NCBI GenBank assembly: GCA_963777915.1
Contig: CAVZSH010000005.1
Span: 62,001-126,000, forward strand
From: CAVUPF01 sp963777915
GTDB lineage: Bacteria > Actinomycetota > Thermoleophilia > Solirubrobacterales > 70-9
Direction of reading: 5' to 3'
DNA length: 64,000 nt
Shown here: positions 53,353 through 61,483 of the stretch, one piece after another
How positions within the stretch are numbered: the first letter of the stretch is position 1
Layout: every line of letters begins with the position of its first letter
Position numbers and translations under genes: made by a program
Notes under the pieces: generated by a model
Told to the model about the DNA's origin: nothing
What the model saw: only the letters and a program-made list of their open reading frames with translations
Database searches by the model: none

Positions 53353-54526
53353 CCAGGTCCTTCACTTCTTCGACCACCTTTTCAACGGTGTTCCCCGCCA
53401 CCTTGCTGACCTTCACCCCGGCCGCCTTATCGGTGGCGATGATCACCGCGGCAGCCACCGCCGCCGCGATCAGGACCAGGGCGATCAGGGCGAAGACGAA
53501 GCGCAGGAAGCGCGAGAACGCGCTCCGCTTTTGGGCTTCGACCGGCTGGGGCGCCCGCGCCGCCGGCCGCCTCGTGGGCGAGGGGGCCGGGCGGTACTCG
53601 GTCCGCTGGGGGCGCTCGATGTGCCGCGTCGCCGTCTCGCCGCCGAGCACCCGGGTCGGGGTTGAGCCTTCACCGATCGGCAGGGTCACGTCCTCTCCCT
53701 GCAGGCCGAGCTGCAGGCCGCCGGCCAGCTCGTCGGCGCTGGCATAGCGGCGGCTCGGATCCCCCTCAAGCGCCCGAAGGACCGCTGCGCCAAGCGTCTC
53801 CGGCACCTCGTCGTTGTAGGTGCTGGGCGGCAGCGGTTTCTCGTTTTGCTGGCGCACCGCCAGCTCTGCCAAGGTCGAGCCCTCATAGGGCAGCCGCCCG
53901 GTGAGGAACTGGTAGAGGACGACCCCGAGCGCGTAGACGTCGGTGGCCGGCGTGGCCTCCTCGCCGCGCACCTGCTCAGGCGAGAGGTAGGCGGCCGTGC
54001 CGACCACCGAGCCCACCTGGGTTATCCGGGTCTGTGCGAGCGCCCGCGCGATCCCGAAGTCGGTCAGTTTCACGGTTGTTTCGCCGCCCCTCACCGGTCC
54101 GCCGACGATCATCAGGTTGCCCGGCTTGACGTCGCGGTGGATGATCCCGCGCCGGTGCGCGTAGTCGAGCCCGGCGCAGGCCTGGATCCCGATCTCTGCG
54201 GCCGCCTCGCCGTCCAGCGGCCCCTGCTTTTGCAGGATCTGTGCCCCTGAGCGGCCCTCGACATACTCCATCACGATGTAGTGGCGCCCCTCGTCGACGC
54301 CGGTGTCGTAGACCTGGACGATATTGGGATGGATCAGCTTCGCGACGGCGAGCGCCTCGCGACGGAAGCGAGCGACGAAGCGCTCGTCATCGGAGAGGTG
54401 CTCGGCCAGCACCTTCACCGCGACGGTCCGCTCGAGGATGCGGTCGGTCGCCCGGTAGACGTTCGACATCCCGCCCGAGCCGAGGCGCTCGCCGATCTCA
54501 TAGCGGCCCGAGAGGGTCTCGATCAT
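53333..54526 (-). CDS. Serine/threonine protein kinase, PASTA-less
   Basis: Hanks-type kinase. About 397 residues from ATG 54526 (GGAGG upstream). Kinase domain 1-270: GERLGSGGMSNVY P-loop, AVKVL Lys, HRDVKPGNLM catalytic loop, DFGIA, and TAAYLSPEQVRG. A Pro/Arg juxtamembrane stretch, one membrane helix (about 345-370) and a short outside tail (about 30 residues) follow; there are no PASTA repeats, unlike PknB. The upstream lipoprotein gene overlaps its start by one base. Confidence 0.93.
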   Translation of the reverse strand: MIETLSGRYEIGERLGSGGMSNVYRATDRILERTVAVKVLAEHLSDDERFVARFRREALAVAKLIHPNIVQVYDTGVDEGRHYIVMEYVEGRSGAQILQKQGPLDGEAAAEIGIQACAGLDYAHRRGIIHRDVKPGNLMIVGGPVRGGETTVKLTDFGIARALAQTRITQVGSVVGTAAYLSPEQVRGEEATPATDVYALGVVLYQFLTGRLPYEGSTLAELAVRQQNEKPLPPSTYNDEVPETLGAAVLRALEGDPSRRYASADELAGGLQLGLQGEDVTLPIGEGSTPTRVLGGETATRHIERPQRTEYRPAPSPTRRPAARAPQPVEAQKRSAFSRFLRFVFALIALVLIAAAVAAAVIIATDKAAGVKVSKVAGNTVEKVVEEVKDLVKKNTK

Positions 54527-55086
54527 TACCGGCCTCCGCCTACAGGGGCGCCGACGCCGACGCCGCCGGAAGGCGGGCCGGTGCCGCCACCGCCTTCGGT
54601 CGTCGGAGTGGTCGTCGTCGGAGTAGTCGGTGTCGTCTGTGTGGTGGTCGTCGTGGTCGTCTTGGTCGGCGGCGGTTCGCTCGGGGTCGGCTTGGGCTTC
54701 TTCGGCTTTTCTTCCTTCTTCGCCGGCTTGCCGGGTGTGCTTTCGGTCGTTTCTTCGCTCGTTTCGGTTGCTTCGGTCGTTTCTTCGCCGCATTTCGAGA
54801 CGACTTCGTTGAGCCGGGCAGCGCCTTCGCGCAGCGCCTTCTTCAAGGTCTTATCGACGCCGCCGAGGGCGTCGATCTGGCTCGCGATCTGCTGTGCCGC
54901 GTCTTCGGCCCCGACGCATTCATCGCTCTGTGCCAGCCGCTTCACCTTGTCGAGGTTGGAGGTGATTTCAGCGGCGGTGTTTCCCGGCAGAAGCTTGGCG
55001 CTGCTGCCGCTTCCACAGGAGGCGAGCGCTAGCGCGGCGAAGGCGCCGAGGGCAAGAGCGAGGAGAGATGCGCTTATGCGACCCAC
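54526..55086 (-). CDS. Lipoprotein with Thr/Pro-rich tail, operon with the kinase
   Basis: 186 residues: signal peptide and lipobox ALASC (lipid Cys 24), a helical domain of about 75 residues with two Cys (DECVG and VSKCG, likely disulfide), then a Glu/Thr/Pro tail ending in Gly/Val. No family recognised. Its TAA overlaps the kinase ATG, so it may present a signal to or anchor near the kinase; inference. GTG 55086. Confidence 0.75.
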   Translation of the reverse strand: MGRISASLLALALGAFAALALASCGSGSSAKLLPGNTAAEITSNLDKVKRLAQSDECVGAEDAAQQIASQIDALGGVDKTLKKALREGAARLNEVVSKCGEETTEATETSEETTESTPGKPAKKEEKPKKPKPTPSEPPPTKTTTTTTTQTTPTTPTTTTPTTEGGGGTGPPSGGVGVGAPVGGGR

Positions 55087-55138
55087 GGTCCGAGTCTAGA
55101 GAACGAGATAAAGACTGGATTTGCCCTGCAATTGACGC

Positions 55139-55915
55139 TCACGTACCGGCGTAGAGGCGGTCGGCGAGGTGCTTTGGCAGGCCCGCGGCGAGGATCTGCT
55201 CGGCGGCGCGGTCGATGTCGTAGGCGACGCGGTGAAAGCGTGCAGACTCCTTCTCGGTGTCCAGCTCCAGCCAGGCGGCGCGTGGGTCGCCGTCGCGAGG
55301 CTGCCCGACGCTGCCGGGGTTGACCAACCAGGCGCTGTGACTGAGGTCTAGTCGCGCCTCCTCGCCGCTATGCCCGCCCCGGGTCCCGCCCGGCTCCCCG
55401 GCGATCGGGCGAGTGAAGAAGAGGGTGACGTGGGAATGGCCGATCAGGCAGACGCGCTGCGGCTGGATGTCGAGACAGGCGTCGGCCTGCTCGACCGATA
55501 GGACGTACTCCCAGACCGGATCGCGCGGGGAGGCGTGAAAGAGCCCGATTCCCTCGCGCGGGCCGGCAGGCTCCAGTTCTCGCAGGAACTCGAGCGTTGG
55601 CTCGGCGGCGTTCGCCTGCGTCCAGCGGACCGCTTCGGCGGCGGTCTCCGAGAAGGCAGCGACGTCAAGCACCCCGAGCACCGCCAGGTCATGGTTGCCT
55701 ACCAAGCAGGTCTGGCAGCGTTCGCGAACCAGCTCGGTACAGGCATCCGGCTCGGCTCCGTAGCCGACCACATCGCCCAGGCACCAGATCTCGGCGGCGC
55801 CGGCCGCCTCGATCTCCCCTAGAACGGCTTCGAGCGCCGGCAGGTTGGAGTGGACGTCGCTGATCACGGCTGCTCGCAAGTGGGCCAGCGTACCCTGGTC
55901 CACCGCGCGGCCCAT
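55139..55915 (-). CDS. Metallophosphoesterase family protein
   Basis: About 258 residues. Calcineurin-like motifs in order: ISDVHSN, CLGDVVGYG, LVGNHDLAVL and GHSHVTLFF, giving the full set of metal ligands (D, H, D, N, H, H). Family substrates range from phosphodiesters to nucleotides. Start uncertain: ATG 55915 or GTG 55903. Divergent from argS. Confidence 0.88.
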   Translation of the reverse strand: MGRAVDQGTLAHLRAAVISDVHSNLPALEAVLGEIEAAGAAEIWCLGDVVGYGAEPDACTELVRERCQTCLVGNHDLAVLGVLDVAAFSETAAEAVRWTQANAAEPTLEFLRELEPAGPREGIGLFHASPRDPVWEYVLSVEQADACLDIQPQRVCLIGHSHVTLFFTRPIAGEPGGTRGGHSGEEARLDLSHSAWLVNPGSVGQPRDGDPRAAWLELDTEKESARFHRVAYDIDRAAEQILAAGLPKHLADRLYAGT

Positions 55916-55935
55916 GCCGCGGCGAGGCTCATACG

Positions 55936-57591
55936 ATGAGGCCGATGACAGCAAAAGACTCGATCGCCGAACTTCGCTCGGCCATTGGCGAGGCGGCCCG
56001 CGCCCTGCGCGACGGCGAGCCGACCGAGCCGCAACCCTCACTCTCTCGCCCGCCCAAGTCGCAGCTGGGCGACTACAGCTCCAACGCGGCGATGCTGCTC
56101 GCCGCTCCGCTCGGCGAGACCCCGCGCGCCGTCGCCGAGCGCCTCCGGGTCGAGCTGGGGCGTGAGCTTGGCGCCGCCGGGAGCGTCGAGCGGATCGAGG
56201 TGGCGGGCCCAGGGTTCGTCAACCTCTTCCTCTCCGACGCCTGGTACAGGCGCGCGATGAGCGGCCTGGGCGCCGCCGGCGAGCGGCTCGGCCCGGCCCC
56301 GACCGACTCGCCCGAACGCATCCTGGTCGAGTTCGTCTCCGCCAATCCGACCGGGCCCCTGCACGTCGGCGGCGGCCGCCACGCCGCCTACGGGGACGCC
56401 CTGGTGCGGCTCTTGGAGGCGGTCGGTCACGACGTGCGGCGCGAGTTCTACGTCAACGACGCAGGTGCCCAGGTGCAGCGCTTCGCCGATTCGCTCGCTG
56501 CTCGCATGACCGGCGCCGAGCCGCCCGAGGACGGCTATGAGGGCGCTTACGTGGCCGAGCTGGCCGAGCGCCTCGCCGCCGAGCGGGTAAGCCCCGCCGA
56601 CCCCGAGGCGCTGGGCCGGCGCGGGGTGGAGCTGGTGCTGGAGAGCGTCCGCGCCACCCTCGAGCGCTTCGGCGTGCGCTTCGACAGCTGGTTCTCTGAG
56701 CGCGACCTATACGCGCGCGGCGAGGTTGACGCCGCCCTCGCCCAGCTCGACGAGAACGGTCACACCTACCGCAGCGAAGATGCCCTTTGGCTGCGCAGCA
56801 CCGAGTTCGGTGACGACAAGGACCGGGTGCTGATCCGGGCCAGCGGTGAGCCGACCTACCTGGCCGCGGACGTCGCCTATCACTGGGACAAGCTGGAGCG
56901 CGGCTTCGAGCGGCTGATCGACGTGCTCGGTGCCGACCACCACGGCTACGTCCCCCGCATCCGAGCCGCGATTGCCGCGCTCGGCGCCGACCCCGATGCC
57001 TTCGAGGCGCTGATCATGCGCTTGGTCCACATCGTCGACAACGGCGAGCGGGCCCAGATGTCGAAGCGAAGCGGCGACTTTGTCTCGCTCGATGAGCTGC
57101 TCGATGACATCGGCTCCGACGCCGTCCGTTGGTTCATGCTCTGGCGCAGCCACGACACGACGGTCGACCTCGACCTCGAGCTGGCCCGTCGCGAGTCGAG
57201 CGAGAACCCGGTCTACTACGTGCAGTACGCGCACGCCCGCATCGCCAGCATCCTGCGCAAGGCGGGGGAGGGGGCGGAGCGCTCGGCGGGCGAGCCAGGC
57301 GGCGGATCTGTGGAGGCACCGCTGGAGCCGGCCGAGCGGGAGCTGATCAAGCGCCTGCTCGAGTTCCCCGAGGAGGTCCGCGAGTCCGCCGCACGCCGCG
57401 CCCCGCATCGGATCTGCACATATTCGATGGCCGTCGCCGCCGACTTCCACGCCTTCTATCGCGACTGCCAGGTCCTCGGCGCCGAGGGAGAGGGGGTCGA
57501 ACGCGCGCGGCTCGCCCTCTGCCTGTACGCGAAGCGCACGATCGCCGCATCTCTGGGTCTGCTCGGGATCTCCGCCCCCGAGCGGATGTGA
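55936..57591 (+). CDS. argS: Arginyl-tRNA synthetase
   Basis: 551 residues, class I. Arg_tRNA_synt_N domain (about 1-95), HIGH-type motif HVGGGRHAAYGDAL (about 135-148), anticodon-binding domain at the C terminus, and a KMSKS-like QMSKRSGDFV. ATG 55936, or 55945 three codons on. Its TGA overlaps the next start by one base. Confidence 0.96.
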   Translation: MRPMTAKDSIAELRSAIGEAARALRDGEPTEPQPSLSRPPKSQLGDYSSNAAMLLAAPLGETPRAVAERLRVELGRELGAAGSVERIEVAGPGFVNLFLSDAWYRRAMSGLGAAGERLGPAPTDSPERILVEFVSANPTGPLHVGGGRHAAYGDALVRLLEAVGHDVRREFYVNDAGAQVQRFADSLAARMTGAEPPEDGYEGAYVAELAERLAAERVSPADPEALGRRGVELVLESVRATLERFGVRFDSWFSERDLYARGEVDAALAQLDENGHTYRSEDALWLRSTEFGDDKDRVLIRASGEPTYLAADVAYHWDKLERGFERLIDVLGADHHGYVPRIRAAIAALGADPDAFEALIMRLVHIVDNGERAQMSKRSGDFVSLDELLDDIGSDAVRWFMLWRSHDTTVDLDLELARRESSENPVYYVQYAHARIASILRKAGEGAERSAGEPGGGSVEAPLEPAERELIKRLLEFPEEVRESAARRAPHRICTYSMAVAADFHAFYRDCQVLGAEGEGVERARLALCLYAKRTIAASLGLLGISAPERM

Positions 57592-58229
57592 TGCTTCGCC
57601 GCCGTGGCAGGCCTTCCGTCCTCGCCGAGATCTCTGCCCCGACGCCGGGCAAGGTGCGGCCCGGAGCGCTCCGGCGCGGCGACCTCGAGGCGCTCGCAGC
57701 TCTGCTCGGAAAGCTCGGGGACTGCCGGGCAGTGCTCATCACCGGTGGCGAGGAGGGAAAGGCGGGGGTCGCTCTCGGCCTCGCCACCGCCGCCGCGGCG
57801 GCCGGCAGGCGGACGGCGCTTTTGGAGTGCGATCTCGGTAGACCGGCGCTCGCCACGGCGCTGGGGTTGGCGAGTGCCCCCGGGCTGGGGGAGTACCTGC
57901 GTCGGGAAGCGAGCGCGCAGCAGATCCTCCAGGCGGCCGTCCTCGCCGGTCCGGCGTCAAGCGGCGCCAGCGCACCGCTGGTCTGCGTGGTGGCCGGAGC
58001 GCCGAGCGCCGACGGCGCGACCCTGCTCGCCTCCGAGAGCTTTCCTCACGCGACCGCGAAGCTGCGCGCCGCCTACGAGCTGCTCGTCCTCGACGGGCCA
58101 CCCGGCGGCGAGGAGGGAGCGCTGAGAGCCGTGGCAGCTCAGGCCGATGCCACGCTCACCTGTCTGGGCGCCAGGGAGGCTTTCAAGCGACTCCCGGTGG
58201 CGGTCAACGGGCTGATTCAGAGGTCGTAA
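57591..58229 (+). CDS. CpsD/MinD-like P-loop protein with altered Walker A
   Basis: 212 residues. Order matches tyrosine-autokinase/MinD ATPases: LITGGEEGKAGVALGLATAA (Walker A position), LLECDLGRPALATALG (Walker A'), and YELLVLDGPPGGEEG (Walker B). But Walker A lacks the second Gly-Lys-Ser/Thr pattern (GKAGVA instead of GKT/S), and there is no Tyr-rich tail. It could be a degenerate ATPase that binds but does not hydrolyse. ATG 57591 overlaps argS. Ends convergent with ccmH, overlapping it by 13 bases. Confidence 0.7.
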   Translation: MLRRRGRPSVLAEISAPTPGKVRPGALRRGDLEALAALLGKLGDCRAVLITGGEEGKAGVALGLATAAAAAGRRTALLECDLGRPALATALGLASAPGLGEYLRREASAQQILQAAVLAGPASSGASAPLVCVVAGAPSADGATLLASESFPHATAKLRAAYELLVLDGPPGGEEGALRAVAAQADATLTCLGAREAFKRLPVAVNGLIQRS

Positions 58230-58681
58230 CGGGCGAGATCGGCGTCGAGGCGCTCGGCGTCCTCGCCGGTCGGTCCGCGCGGAGTCGGGGGATCCGAGCC
58301 GGGCGGCCCACCCTGGCGGCGCCAGCGCAGAACCCCAATCGCCAGCGCCGCCGCCGCGACCGCGAAGCCGATCACCGGCACCAGATAGGCGGAGAGGTCA
58401 AAGCCCGAGGCCTTCGGCAGCGCCAGCACTTCCGGGCCGTATTGGGCAACCAGAGCGTCCTTGATCTGCGCCCTGGTCTTCCCCCTGGCGATCAGCGCGG
58501 CGACGAATGCCTTCTCGCGTTCGGCCTGCGGCGAGTCGGCCAGCTCCAGCAGGGTGCCGCAGATCGGACACATCACTTCGCCCTCGATGTCGTTCAGCGA
58601 GACCCTGGGCTGGGCAGCCGATGCCAGCGCCGGCAGTGCCGCCAGCGCCGCCAGCAGGCTCGCCGCCGCCCGCATCTTCAC
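58217..58681 (-). CDS. ccmH: CcmH-family cytochrome c maturation protein
   Basis: 154 residues: signal peptide (ASLLAALAALPALASA), then the CcmH thiol motif MCPICG (family LRCxxC), helices, and a C-terminal membrane segment (about 105-125). Acts outside the membrane to keep apocytochrome cysteines reduced for haem ligation. GTG 58681 overlaps the tlpA-type gene stop (GTGA); ATG 58675 is an alternative. Confidence 0.9.
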   Translation of the reverse strand: MKMRAAASLLAALAALPALASAAQPRVSLNDIEGEVMCPICGTLLELADSPQAEREKAFVAALIARGKTRAQIKDALVAQYGPEVLALPKASGFDLSAYLVPVIGFAVAAAALAIGVLRWRRQGGPPGSDPPTPRGPTGEDAERLDADLARYDL

Positions 58682-59205
58682 GAGCGAGCGCCGCCCCCCA
58701 GCAGCGGCGCCACGTAGCGCTGCAGGTATGCCGCGCTGACCGGGCCCCTGTTCAGCAGGCGCAGCTTGCCCTGCGGGCCGACCAGGAAGTTTTCCGGGAC
58801 ACCGGTGCTGCCGAATTCGTGGGCCCGCTGCCCGTCGCCGTCGCGAAGCTGGGGGTAGGTGAGCCCGTACTGGCGCACGAAGCGCTGCCCGTCGCCGCTG
58901 AGGTCGCGGGTGTCGATCCCGAGCACGGTGAAGCGACGGCCGCCGTACTTGCGCTGAAAGCTCTCCAGCACCGGCGCCTCCTGCCGACATGGGATGCACC
59001 AGGATGCCCAGAAGTTGACCAGGACCCAGCGGCCGCGATAGTCGGCGAGCGACCCCGTCCCCGTGCCGAGCAGGCGGGGGAGGGGGCCGGCGGGCGCCGC
59101 CTGGCCGACGCTCACCCCGATCGACCCCTTGCTCAACAGCCCGTAGCCGAGTAGCCCGACAACGGCCACCACGGCGAGGAGGGCGATCAGCGGGCGGGCG
59201 CGCAC
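58678..59205 (-). CDS. TlpA/CcmG-type thioredoxin-fold protein
   Basis: 175 residues with an N-terminal membrane anchor (about 6-24) and a thioredoxin domain with WASWCIPCRQE (C-I-P-C) active site and cis-Pro in STGVPENF. Transfers electrons to CcmH/apocytochrome c. GTG 59205. The pair forms a small ccmGH operon; the other ccm/res genes are outside the window. Confidence 0.9.
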   Translation of the reverse strand: MRARPLIALLAVVAVVGLLGYGLLSKGSIGVSVGQAAPAGPLPRLLGTGTGSLADYRGRWVLVNFWASWCIPCRQEAPVLESFQRKYGGRRFTVLGIDTRDLSGDGQRFVRQYGLTYPQLRDGDGQRAHEFGSTGVPENFLVGPQGKLRLLNRGPVSAAYLQRYVAPLLGGGARS

Positions 59206-59376
59206 GAGCGGCGAAGATTAGATCCCACCCGCTCCCGGCAGCCGCCCGCCGCTCCTGAAATCGACCCCGACGCGGGCCTGGCGCGGTTGGTAGAGCGCGA
59301 GCGGGTCTTTCCGGCTCGGCCGGCGAGCGGGCCCCCCGATCCTTCTGCTCGGTGGAGCTGCCGCGATAATCGTCCT

Positions 59377-60375
59377 GTGCTCACCGTTGCCGTCACAGGC
59401 CCCACCGGGGAGATTGGCAAGTCGTTCGTCGCGGCGCTGGAGCGGGCGCCGGAGGTGGAGCGGGTGATCGGGATGGCGCGGCGCCGCTTTGACCCGGCCG
59501 AGCATCACTGGGGCGACAAGGTCGAGTACCGGCGCGGGGACATCCTCGACCGCGAGTCCGTCGATCAGCTGGTGGAGGGCGTCGACGTCGTCGTTCACCT
59601 CGCTTTCGTCATTGTCGCCGGGCGCGGCGAGAGCCGCGAGATCAACCTGACCGGCTCGCGCAACGTATTCGAGGCCGCCGCCGCCGCCGGCTGCAAGCGC
59701 CTTGTCTACACCTCCTCGGTCGCCGCCTACGGCTTCCGTCGCGACCTGCCCGAGCTGCTGACCGAGGATTTGCCGGTGCGAGGGACCGCGCGCCATACCT
59801 ATTCCGCGCACAAGGCAGAGGTCGAGGCGGAGCTGAACGAGGCACTCGGGGGCTCCGATACCGACGCCTACGTCTTTCGTCCCTGCATCGTCGCCGGACC
59901 CGAAGCCACGCTGCTGCTCGACCTGATTCCCCTGCTCGCGATCGGGCAGAGGATCCCCGGTCCGCTGCGCTGGGCACTGGGCAAGGTTCCCGAGCTGCGG
60001 CCGGTGCTGCCGGACCCCGGCGTGCCGTTCCAGCTTGTCCACCACGACGACGTGGCCGCGGCGCTGTGCGCGGCGGTGATCGGCGAGGGCGAGCCGGGCG
60101 TCTACAACCTCGCCGGGCCGGGGAAACTGACGATCTCCGACCTCGCCCACGCGTTGGGCTGGCACGCCGTGCCGGCGCCGCAGCTCGCCGTCGGCGCTGC
60201 TGCGGAGGCGGTGGCGCTGCTGCCGTTCCTACCGGATGAGGCTGCCTGGATCGAGACCGTTCGTCGCCCGGTGCTGATGGACACCTCAAGCGCCCGCAAG
60301 AAGCTGCACTGGATGCCGCACCACGACGCGCTTGAGACCCTGCGGGAAACGATCACCGCGGTCAGGGCCCGCTGA
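59377..60375 (+). CDS. NAD-dependent epimerase/dehydratase (SDR family)
   Basis: 332 residues. TGPTGEIGKSF (6-16) binds NAD; catalytic motif YSAHK with preceding TSSVA; extended SDR C terminus with LVHHDDVAAAL. Substrate unknown. GTG 59377 is preferred because it puts TGPTG at the correct distance from the start. It shares no operon with the divergent ccm pair. Confidence 0.85.
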   Translation: MLTVAVTGPTGEIGKSFVAALERAPEVERVIGMARRRFDPAEHHWGDKVEYRRGDILDRESVDQLVEGVDVVVHLAFVIVAGRGESREINLTGSRNVFEAAAAAGCKRLVYTSSVAAYGFRRDLPELLTEDLPVRGTARHTYSAHKAEVEAELNEALGGSDTDAYVFRPCIVAGPEATLLLDLIPLLAIGQRIPGPLRWALGKVPELRPVLPDPGVPFQLVHHDDVAAALCAAVIGEGEPGVYNLAGPGKLTISDLAHALGWHAVPAPQLAVGAAAEAVALLPFLPDEAAWIETVRRPVLMDTSSARKKLHWMPHHDALETLRETITAVRAR

Positions 60376-60451
60376 GCTAGGTGCGATCCGCGATCAGCCA
60401 CGGCGAAGACGGCAGCCTCGCCCGTCTTCGGCAACTCGATTCGAGCGTACA

Positions 60452-61399
60452 GTGAGTCCCGTGGCTGAGCAACTGATGCCGTTCGAGGTGAGGACGGCGA
60501 CCCTCCACGGGCACTTGGTGACCTACGCAGAGGCCGGCAGCGGACCCGTACTGCTGCTGATCCATGGGATGGGGGGCACCTTTGAGAACTGGGTCAGCGT
60601 GATCGAGCCGCTGGCCGCCAGCCACACCGTCATCGCCCCCGACCTTCCCGGCCACGGCCGCTCGGCGCCCGGCGGCGGCGACTACTCCCTCGGAGCGCTC
60701 GCCACCGTCCTGAGAGACCTGCTGCTGACACTCGGCCACGATCGCGCCACGCTGGTCGGTCACTCCCTCGGTGGCGGCATCGCGATGCAGTTCGCCCACC
60801 AGTTTCCAGAGATCGTCGAGCGCCTCGTGCTGGTCTCCAGCGGCGGCCTCGGATCGGAGGTCAGCCTCGTCCTCCGCGCAGCGGCGCTCCCCGGTGCCGA
60901 TCTGTTCATAGCCGCGACCGCTGGGGCCGGCAGCCGGGTTGGCTCGGCGCTCGGGCGCGGCTTGGCGGCGGTCGGCCTTCGTCCCAGCGCCGACGTCGCC
61001 GAGGTCGCCCGCGGATACGCCTCGCTCTCTGACCCCGAGCGGCGCAGGGCATTCCTCGCGACCCTGCGCTCGGTGGTCGGCACCCACGGCCAGCGCGTCG
61101 ATGCCGAGGACCGTCTCTACCTTGCCGAGTCGTTACCGGTGCTGATCGTCTGGGGCGAGCGCGATCCGATTATTCCCGCCAGCCACGGCCGCCACGCCCA
61201 CGAGGCCATGACCGGCAGCAGGCTCGTCGTCTTCGACGGCGTCGGGCACCTTCCTCAGCTCGAGGCGCCGGGTCGCTTCATAGCGACGCTGGACCGCTTC
61301 TTGGCCGAGACCGAGCCCTCGCGATTTGACCCCGAGGAGTGGCGGGACAGGCTGCGGGTGGGGACGGCCTCCCTGGGCTCATCGGCTGTCTCGGAGTAG
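60452..61399 (+). CDS. Alpha/beta-hydrolase
   Basis: 315 residues. Core motifs: LLIHGMGGTFENW (oxyanion region), DLPGHGRSA, nucleophile elbow VGHSLGGGIAMQ, acid Asp in WGERDPIIP and final His in GVGHLPQLE. Typical esterase/lipase family; substrate unknown. GTG 60452 (or 60461) with no clear ribosome site; the leader may be very short. Confidence 0.85.
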   Translation: MSPVAEQLMPFEVRTATLHGHLVTYAEAGSGPVLLLIHGMGGTFENWVSVIEPLAASHTVIAPDLPGHGRSAPGGGDYSLGALATVLRDLLLTLGHDRATLVGHSLGGGIAMQFAHQFPEIVERLVLVSSGGLGSEVSLVLRAAALPGADLFIAATAGAGSRVGSALGRGLAAVGLRPSADVAEVARGYASLSDPERRRAFLATLRSVVGTHGQRVDAEDRLYLAESLPVLIVWGERDPIIPASHGRHAHEAMTGSRLVVFDGVGHLPQLEAPGRFIATLDRFLAETEPSRFDPEEWRDRLRVGTASLGSSAVSE

Positions 61400-61483
61400 C
61401 TCGCCTCCTCAGTGCTGGCTGCAAGTCCTCGACGAAGTTCACGGGCGGCAGCCTGCCGCGACGTCGCCGCCGGCGTGCGAGCG

